From Brienomyrus brachyistius (Eukaryota; Chordata; Actinopteri; Osteoglossiformes; Mormyridae), in NCBI RefSeq assembly GCF_023856365.1, contig NC_064540.1:3965501-4029500 (forward strand): a stretch of DNA of 64,000 nt, in the 5' to 3' direction. Position numbers and translations under genes: made by a program. Of the stretch, positions 56,727-64,000 are shown piece by piece. A model generated the notes under the pieces. That model searched no databases and was not told where the DNA came from. It worked only from the letters and a program-made list of their open reading frames with translations. How positions within the stretch are numbered: the stretch's first letter is position 1; each line of letters opens with the position of its first letter.

Positions 56727-57188
56727 AATTCTGTGCTTCCGACTGGCAGTGACTGAACGAATGAGACCGTGGATACAAGCAGCAGAAATGAGTTTCCTCC
56801 GCAGGGAGCCTGGGCTCAGTCTTAGAGACAGGGTGAGGAGCTCGGACATTCGGGAGGGGCTCAAAGTAGAGCCCCCGCTCCTCTACATCGAAATAAGCCA
56901 GTTGATGTGGCTTGGGCATTTATCTAGAATGTCTCCTGGATGGCTCCCTGGGAAGGGAGAGGGACAGGTTTTGTGGGGCATGTCCAACCAGGAGGAGGCC
57001 CCAGGGCAGACCCAGGACATGCCAGAGAGACTATATGTTGGTTGGCCTGGGAACACCTTGGTATTCCCCCGGTGGCGTTGAAGGAGGAGGCTCATGAAAG
57101 GGAGGTCTGGGCATCCCTGCTTAAACTGCTGACCCCGCAACCTGACCTCAGATAAAAGGCAGAAAATGTATTGATGGATGGATGGATG
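56727..57188 (+). mobile_element. LINE 3'-terminal fragment nested in the Tc1 relic
   Basis: Encodes the end of a non-LTR retrotransposon ORF2-type protein in shifting frames: IQAAEMSFLRREPGLSLRDR, then QLMWLGHLSRMSPGWLPG, then WLAWEHLGIPPVALKEE and EVWASLLKLL. A short 3' UTR and a (GATG)n tail (57172-57188) follow. It is 5'-truncated as usual for LINE insertions. Flanking agtgttttgga / agcatttaagaa may be a decayed target duplication. The family is the same as the relic at 50996 on the other strand. Confidence 0.75.
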
Positions 57189-57251
57189 CAAGCATTTAAG
57201 AACAACAGAAACTCAGCCAGAAAGTTGCAGACCATGTAAAGTAACAGAGCA

Positions 57252-57730
57252 GTGTGGGTTTGGCAGATGCCAGGAGAATGTTACCTACCTGATGTCATTG
57301 TGCAAACTGCATTGTGTTTGAAGGAAGCGAAATCATGGTATGAGGTTGGGCTAGGCTTCTTAGTTCCAGTGAAGGGAAATGGAAAATGCTTCTGCATAGA
57401 GATGTTGGACCATTCTATGCTTACAACATTGTGGGAGCAGTTTGGGGAAGGCCCTTTTCTGTTCCAGCATGACTTTGCTCCAGTACACAAAAGCAAGGGC
57501 CATGAATACATAGTTGGATGAGTTTGGTGTGGAAGAACTTGACTGGCCTGCACAGAGCCCTGACTTCAATCCCATCAAACACATTTGGGATGAACTAGAA
57601 TGGAGATTGTGAGCCAGGCCTTCAAGCCCAACGTCAGAGCCTGACCTCACAAATGCTCTTCTGGATATATGGGAAAAAATTCCCACAAACACTTGTGCAA
57701 AGCCTTCCCAGAAGAGATTTTATAGATGCA
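57252..57730 (+). pseudogene. Tc1-like transposase pseudogene (C-terminal half)
   Basis: DDE-type transposase remnant. Frame 57252-57521 includes MPGECYLPDVIVQTA, LWEQFGEGPFLFQHDFAPVH (the second catalytic aspartate in QHD) and a stop soon after. In another frame, LDWPAQSPDFNPIKHIWDEL (about 57538-57597) matches the family's third-residue motif, but the catalytic glutamate of NPIEH is changed to lysine. One catalytic residue is therefore lost, the N-terminal half is deleted and the frame is broken. It is non-functional. Confidence 0.75.
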
Positions 57731-57845
57731 AAAGTGGGATCAACTCCATATTGATGCCTATGGATTTAGAATGGGATGTCATAAAAGTTCCTGTAGGTAT
57801 AATGGCAGGTGTCTCAATACTTTTTTCCATATACTGTAGTGTATG

Positions 57846-58935
57846 TGTCAGGGTCAGTGCCTATCTGACCCTGTCCTATGTTGCTTGTCCGCATTTGGCC
57901 AGCAGGTGTCGCTGATCATCCTGCTTCCCCCCTCTGTCTTGTAGCCCTTCAGCCCAAGTGTGTGTCCCAGCTCCCTGGGCTGCTATATACCTCAGTGCGT
58001 TTAGTGTGTGACTCAGTGGTCGAGTCCTTCCAATCATGAGTTCAAGGCTGGTTAGAGGCCAGCATGACCTGTTATTCACCATAATTAAGTTTTCTGTTTC
58101 GTTAGTTTCTGTTATCTTAGATTTTACCTGCTCATGCCTTGTTTAATTATGTTATGCATGTACTTATGTTCCTAGTCATTCCAAGTATTGTTAGCCCTTA
58201 GTGGAAATAATTCTTGGTGGGGTTGGCGTACCAATAGATTTCCCTTCCTAGTCCAGCATAAGCATTAAAATGAACAGTTAGAAAATGGCAGCAATTTCAC
58301 AATCATAATTTAATTTCCTTAGTTGACTGGTTGAGATTTATTTCGGGCTTGTCGGGTCCCCGCTCCTTTGATGAGCGCCCAAGAAGAGAAATGATTGGTG
58401 GAAATCTGTCGGTGGAAATTCACTGTTGAATGAGAGTCCGTTTGTGGAAATGTTGTTTAAATAATTCAGATTGCATGTAGGCACACACTATTAAGTAAAA
58501 CTGACATTGATAAAAAAATATATTTTTTTTTTATTTATATATTTTATATTCCCCCCCCCCCCCCTCCACATCTGGGAGGGCGGCGCCCGAGCGGCCAGTA
58601 TGGACCAGCCACCACTGCCTGATTGGTTGACTTGGTTGTGATCCACACCTATCCCTCCTCTGCCGTGTTGTGTGTATATATTTCTGTGCCTTCCTTCATC
58701 CATTTCTTCAGTTAGTCATGTTGTTTAAGATGTGTTGTTTTTACTCCATGTTAGTAGCTGTGTGATCTCCCAGTCTAGCATCCAGTTTTACTCTGGTGTG
58801 TTACTTCGTGGTAACTTTTTAGTTAATTAGTCCCTATATATTGTGGTTCCCCCTGTGTTCTTTTTGGTTAATAAAGAGCTGCTCCATGGATCATCAGCCT
58901 TTTCCCACCTATGTCATGCACCGCTGTAACACTAT
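57846..58935 (+). other. Possible decayed LTR segments
   Basis: The first part (57846-58260) opens tgtcagggtcagtgcc and has a ctatatacc box near 57982. The second (58565-58931) has a gtatatattt box near 58672, AATAAA at 58870 and an end reading gctgtaaca. Both follow an LTR-like plan, but no ends match by target duplication and no internal retroelement coding is visible. A C14 tract lies at 58551-58564. Confidence 0.3.
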
Positions 58936-61900
58936 ACATATGAAAATCACACTACATACGATCCATGGTAGTTCTTGGAACGTATCACCTGCAGATGGGG
59001 GGGGGGGGGGGCTACTCTGTGATTAAAAATGCAACAAAAACCTATACCCCTTTCATGCACGAAAAAACAGAAAAAATATGAAGATCTGAAAAATAATACT
59101 ATTTTTCAAAATTGTGTTGAAACCAAATTCCATTTTAGTGTTTTGCAAAATTCTTCAAAAGTTTTATTTAAAAATTATCTAGCAATATACGCATATGGAC
59201 GCTGTGCATAACGGCTGTATAAAGGGGTATCATGCCACAGTTGAAAATAATTAATATAATGTCTTTTAATTCATGTTACATTATGTATATAATCTCAATT
59301 ATAAAAAAAAAAAAAACACGAAACACATACTTTAAAAACGACACACAGGAAAACCTTAAAATTGCCAAGAAATCAGGTATTATGTTATGCATTTGCCATT
59401 CTGTTTAGTTGACCACTGAGGATCTACGTGACGTTTGAGCTGACACTGAAATTCTCTCTCTTTTGTTTCCAAAGAATTTTCCAGAACTTTGGTTCTTAGC
59501 ATCGTTTGTCAGTAATTTAGTATTTTAGGGGGGTTCATTATTTATTTATTTTTTAAATTAAGAGCACTGGTGAGGTTGCCAGTTTGTCCCTGCCCTTGGT
59601 ATAATCTGCTTATGTCTCATGTCTGTGGGCCCTGAGCGATGGTCAGCCCCCCACCCCTGCTTCCTTGGTGCTGCATGGTGGCTGCCTCTACTGTGTCGCC
59701 TAAGCTTTCTTTCACCTCTATGGAGAGGAAGGTAGGGCAAAGAGCATTTCCCCATGGGGATTATAAATAGTACAAATTGATATTCTGTAATCACAACATT
59801 TGTAGTATTGGTTAGTCATGATGTTTTGAAACCAGGCTCTCAACCAGCCTGTAACATATACAGTACATGCATGCCCAGTGCTCGCAGAAAGTCTTGCTTA
59901 ATGCAGTAAAAATCTAGCAAATTAATTGCTTTCATAATAAAAGTTCGTTGACAGGCAATATTCAACGCATCTGCTCATGTCCTCCTCACAGGCATTTCCT
60001 TTTTATTAAGTGTCATCATTTTTTTGACTGACATTCAGTTCTGTTCCTCCCATTTTGCTGTTAGTTGCAGTTGCAGTCATTGATCCCGGAAGGACACTAA
60101 ACACAAATGTTTGGTGTTTAATGTTAAGCTATTGTGTTAAATGAACGAAGTGATGAATTTTGTTATGAAAGCAATGAAGATGCTATATTTTTACTGAATT
60201 AAGCAAGTGTCCCAAGACTTTCTGGGAGCACTGCATGTGCGAGTATATGTACTGTATGTGTGTTCACAATTAACCAGTTCACACTGGAATTGCACTTAGA
60301 GTGGACATGCACTAACTGTACAGTTCATCTCTCTTCTTCAAAAACAGAACGGGGCATTTCACTCGGTTCGACTTCCATTGACAAAATTCTTCTCAAGATC
60401 TACGAGACGTCTCCTGGAATCTGCTGGAGAACTGGCATCAGGATCCTCTCTCACACTTTTAAATTGTCTATAGATCTGAAGCATTTTCTTGAAAAAACAG
60501 AATGACGTCCCAAACAGGTTTCATAACACGATCGAGTTTTGGAGCAGACTTTTCCCAGCGCATCTTGTGATGAAATGTTAACATTATTAAAAAAGTAATT
60601 CAAACAGGCGCATAGATCTATTCACTGATCGATTTCTGCACTGCTGGGACCCCAGCTGATGCAAAGTGCCTGTTCTTCTCCACAAAAAAGTCCAATTTTG
60701 GCTCATCGTTTAGACTGCAAGTCTTAAGAATCACACTTCTGAATTCCTCATTGTTTCATATTCTTTCTTCGCATTTACTTTTGTAGCACCAAAGTCAGTC
60801 TGTTCGTTCTTTTATATAAAATGGTTTATCTATGAAAATATCTCTGAGATGTTGAGCCAGACCTCGATAACGTGAATATCAGAGGAGGATTTTTTAATAT
60901 AAGTACGTGCCACATAATAGGTGGAGTAACGGCTTTGGGATGACAGCTAAATATGTAGAATTATTTTGTGTGGGTCTGTTTGTTTTACCAGATGGCTGAG
61001 TTATGATTTACATAATATAAAACCAGGGGAGATTTTTTTTTTAATCTATGGGCATGATGAGTTTCAGAATGTAGCAGCTTGAAACACTTCAGCTGATAGA
61101 TGCATGTCTGGAAGAGCAGTTTTATTAGATAAAAACACAATATTTTACCAAAATCGACAACAGCATTCTACTTTAGATTTTTTGCCTATGTGTTTGACTG
61201 TCTGTCATTATGTTACAGTGGTGAATAGTAAAGATTGTGTTTGCAGAATGTGTTTTGTTGGTTAATTAGATGAGAATCTCACTGCTGGTGTCTTTCACAT
61301 CAGGATAACGATGGTGCTGGGGGGATTGGGGGGGGGGTTTGTCACAAAAGCTCACTTGTCTCTGTGGTATAATGTGATTTTAAACACCTAATAGGATCCA
61401 ACCCAACCCCCCTTCAATTCCACTAACTAAACCCCCAATCTTTTTCTTTTAATCTCAAGTCATTCAAAATGTCATCCCATCCCCCCAAATGACATTCATA
61501 AATGCTATTACCAATATTTTCAACTTTTTGTGTTGTATTATTCTCTTAAGCATAATAAAGGTATAAACACAAAAAAAAAAAATCAAATGGTAACCTGCTA
61601 CTTTGCTGTTAAATCATCTGAGATTTAAAGTCTTGTATTTACACCTGATGTGCACCATAGTTTAATGGTTTTTCAATAAAAAGCCCATTTAGTTGTCAGG
61701 ATAGTGGTTCAGGTCACAGTTCAACCTGGAGGTCCTAGGAATTTAATTCGCGGGAAGATTCCTGCTCTTAAATATTGCAAGCAGACCCCAGCTTGTCAAT
61801 CAACATCATCAGTCATCGCCATCAGTAATTACCAAGGGGCTTTTGAAGTTGGATCTTCAGCGCGCGGATTCATTAGGGATCATATCACAGCAAATTCCTT

Positions 61901-63154
61901 GCTGGTTACTACCTGTCATTTCACTGACACTCAGAAATCTCCCTTTCTCGCGTCAGACTTCATTTCCTGTTTCATCCTGCTATCAGACGCTTCTTTGTTC
62001 CTAGAAGTAATCTGGGGGGATGAAACAGTACCGGCAAAAGCTGATTATGGTCTAGCTTAATTACCTAACGCTATTCCTCTTATTCTCCATTAATTTAATC
62101 CAAGTTTCTCTCTTTTTTTCATGTGACTTTAATAGAAGAATGCAGTGAAACAGAATTAAGTTTATAGACTTTTTAATGCTTAGTACAGATCTAAGGATGA
62201 CCTATGTACATATAAATAAAAATTTCCATTGCTAATCATGAAAACCGGAGATCAATAAGCACTGAAAAAGTTTTCACTTTTGGCACTTCAGTGTAAATAT
62301 ACTCCAGCATTCTGAGTAATATACTTTGTGCATGTTGTATTTAATGTGTCTATACTCCACATATTAGATCCAGTTCAATCACATTCTGTAAGGTAAACCA
62401 ACATGATATGAATGATACAAGAAAATGAATTTGCAATGAATATGTATGATTAACCTCTGAGTGACCTTGAAAAACATAGAAAAACTGAACAGAGAATAGA
62501 ATGTAACTGGGATTTATACAACAGTCCAAATATTTTTGGTCTTTAATACTTGGCAACTAGCAGCTTCTACTGTTTTCAGGGATGCAATGAGAAATTGAGT
62601 TTAGCAAATCCTTCAATTACTCTTTGCTGGAATAATTCAAATCTGTGTATTTGAACTGGATATCGGTCCCCTGTGTGTCAATTAATTTGCTGGATATATC
62701 ACAGTATCCATCTATCTGATTTGTCTCTGGAAACCCATTATTATCTCCATTCATTTCTATCAGGCTGTTTCCTAGCAACACCCACCTACCTGCTATACAG
62801 GATGACATCTCTTTGCTAGCTTAATGTACAAATATCAGTACATCCCCCTTTTCTACATCATTCTATACTGATAAAATTTTACTGATCTTTCTGACCCATG
62901 GATGATAATCAGCATTGAAAAATGGTGAACGATTCATGTCTGTGTTTATGCTTCATCAGTAAAGCAGTGTGCTTCACAATTCTGAAAGAGGACTGTGTAG
63001 ATGCATTCAGTGTTCACTGGCAGTTCAGGTGAGACCTCACACCGTAGATTATCTGTTTATATCACAGTGTGTATTGTTATTTATGAAAAACAAATGATAA
63101 TCAACAGATTGCAAAATGTCTGGAAATTTTCACATTGCATACCTAAGACTATCC
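58936..63154. other. No gene recognised; a few repeat fragments
   Basis: A G15 tract lies at 58997-59011. 59570-59790 ends 'catttccccatggggattat', resembling the tail of a common fish retroposon. 60290-60500 and 61690-62060 are complex unique segments that might be conserved non-coding DNA. A G-rich run lies near 61320. No frame contains a known domain. Confidence 0.45.
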
Positions 63155-63218
<64 letters not shown>

Positions 63219-63219
63219 G
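63155..63219. repeat. (TATC)n microsatellite
   Basis: About 16 tandem ATCT/TATC units without interruption. Confidence 0.95.
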
Positions 63220-63520
63220 GTTGTTTGTTTGTTTGATGCATCACTTTCGATAAAAACAATTTATGGCTTAATAATAGTCTGAGACTGTGACAACCAAACG
63301 TCTGAAAAAAGCATAAAAAAGTGATGAAAAACTAGGATTAAAAGTTTTTCATTAAAACCAAAATCCTTAATGGACGGTACTCAATGAATGAAATTGCAGG
63401 ACATACTGTATATATGGTCTATTATGTACATAGCAGTAGTTTCTGTCACATTTAATGGAGGTGACCAAAGCATTATCAGTGTCAAATGAAAAATCTATTC
63501 TTTTATACACAGAACATTAC
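63220..63520. other. No feature seen
   Basis: AT-rich interval before the terminal SINE fragment. Confidence 0.5.
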
Positions 63521-63531
63521 AACAAGTAAAT

Positions 63532-63579
63532 CCATCCATCCATTTTCCAAACTGCTTATCCTACTGGGTCGCGGGGTAA
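63532..63579 (-). mobile_element. SINE copy 4: 48-bp tail-only insertion
   Basis: Only the tail and first body bases remain (ccatccatccattttcc through gggtcgcggggta). A perfect 11-bp duplication aacaagtaaat lies on both sides (63521-63531 and 63580-63590). The duplication shows this is a complete integration event cut off very early in reverse transcription, not a later deletion. Confidence 0.88.
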
Positions 63580-63590
63580 AACAAGTAAAT

Positions 63591-64000
63591 GTAAATTATT
63601 TTCTTATTATAAATAATACCCCCTCCCAACCTGAAGAAAATAATAATTTTAAATTGTTGTGTCACTTGTCAACCCATAAATGATTAGCTAGGTTGAGGTT
63701 GGGACTTTTTATATTTGTGAGGCAAATATGCAAATGTACAATTGCAAATCATAATTAGCATCTAATGAGGCATAATGCTTGGCTATGTAAAATGCCTGTG
63801 ACTTTGAAAAAGTAGTTTCCTACGATTTGTCTCTAGAGGTAAACTGTCTATTGTGATATTTATCTTGTTTAGCATTTCAGAATTATCTCTGGTGCCATTT
63901 ACACATTATAATATGGAGGAACATTTGAATCTAGTTTGCTCTCCGAAAGGGGTGTGATTATGATGATGGCCGGTGAATCTTGATGTTCGATATCTTTCTC
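63591..64000. other. No feature seen
   Basis: AT-rich unique sequence to the end of the window. Confidence 0.5.

Larger units (their letters stand above)
56443..57843 (+). mobile_element. Tc1-like transposon relic with nested LINE 3' end
   Basis: Terminal inverted repeats are visible: 'cactatatggacaaaagtat' at 56445 and 'caatactttt...ccatatactgtagtg' ending at 57841. Left remnant text is 56445-56726 and right remnant text is 57189-57841. Relative to an intact relative, a block of several hundred bases from the middle of the transposase is missing after 57250. A LINE fragment interrupts it at 56727-57188. Confidence 0.8.

Overview
This window looks like nuclear DNA of a ray-finned (teleost) fish. 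It is AT-rich and gene-poor. It carries tRNA-headed SINEs with an ATGG-repeat tail, Tc1-like transposon relics, LINE reverse-transcriptase remnants, long AT, GT, TATC and poly-C/poly-G tracts, and LTR retrotransposons. I found no host protein-coding exon, rRNA, tRNA gene or CRISPR array that I could defend. The species cannot be fixed from the sequence alone. The window reads as intergenic or intronic DNA in which mobile elements are the main recognisable content.

The outstanding content is a pair of full-length, same-strand, non-autonomous LTR retrotransposons at 22317-25518 and 47579-50323. Each has paired LTRs (297 and 278 bp), TG...CA ends, its own 5-bp target-site duplication and a nine-G polypurine tract. 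Neither has room for, or traces of, protease, reverse transcriptase, RNase H or integrase. The 5' LTR of each contains a 10-11 nt segment about 30 bp downstream of a TATA-like box. That segment is the reverse complement of the bases just inside the 5' LTR. This is the layout expected for self-primed reverse transcription, known from the Tf1/sushi group of Ty3-type elements, rather than tRNA priming. Each element carries one long proline-rich frame with an expanding VPDRA repeat. It is open for 840 codons in copy 1 and is broken by one extra A in copy 2. The two copies share an almost identical U3 but very different R-U5 regions, and the switch falls just after the self-primer. Copy 1 sits inside an older Tc1-like relic. 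A third, old relative remains as a probable solo LTR at 52961-53216.

Layout. 1-9 kb: old SINE/LINE tails and one SINE with 11-bp duplications (5229-5567). 9-15 kb: a 24-bp tandem repeat, GT/AT arrays and a dispersed repeat present twice in tandem. 16.5-17.6 kb: a Tc1-like relic and a foldback element. 22-25.7 kb: LTR element 1 nested in Tc1 DNA. 26-30 kb: a foldback element, a truncated SINE and a 14-bp minisatellite of about 42 units. 30-37 kb: mostly unique sequence, some of which looks like possible conserved non-coding DNA. 37-47 kb: a full SINE, a long AT array and a 53-bp-arm foldback. 47.6-50.3 kb: LTR element 2. 51-58 kb: LINE remnants, the solo LTR and a Tc1-like relic split by a LINE 3' end. 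58-64 kb: mostly unique sequence, ending with a 48-bp SINE micro-insertion.

The mobile elements act in layers. LINE machinery mobilises the SINEs, as the truncation pattern and duplications show. The two LTR elements must borrow polymerase and integrase from a partner element that is not in this window.
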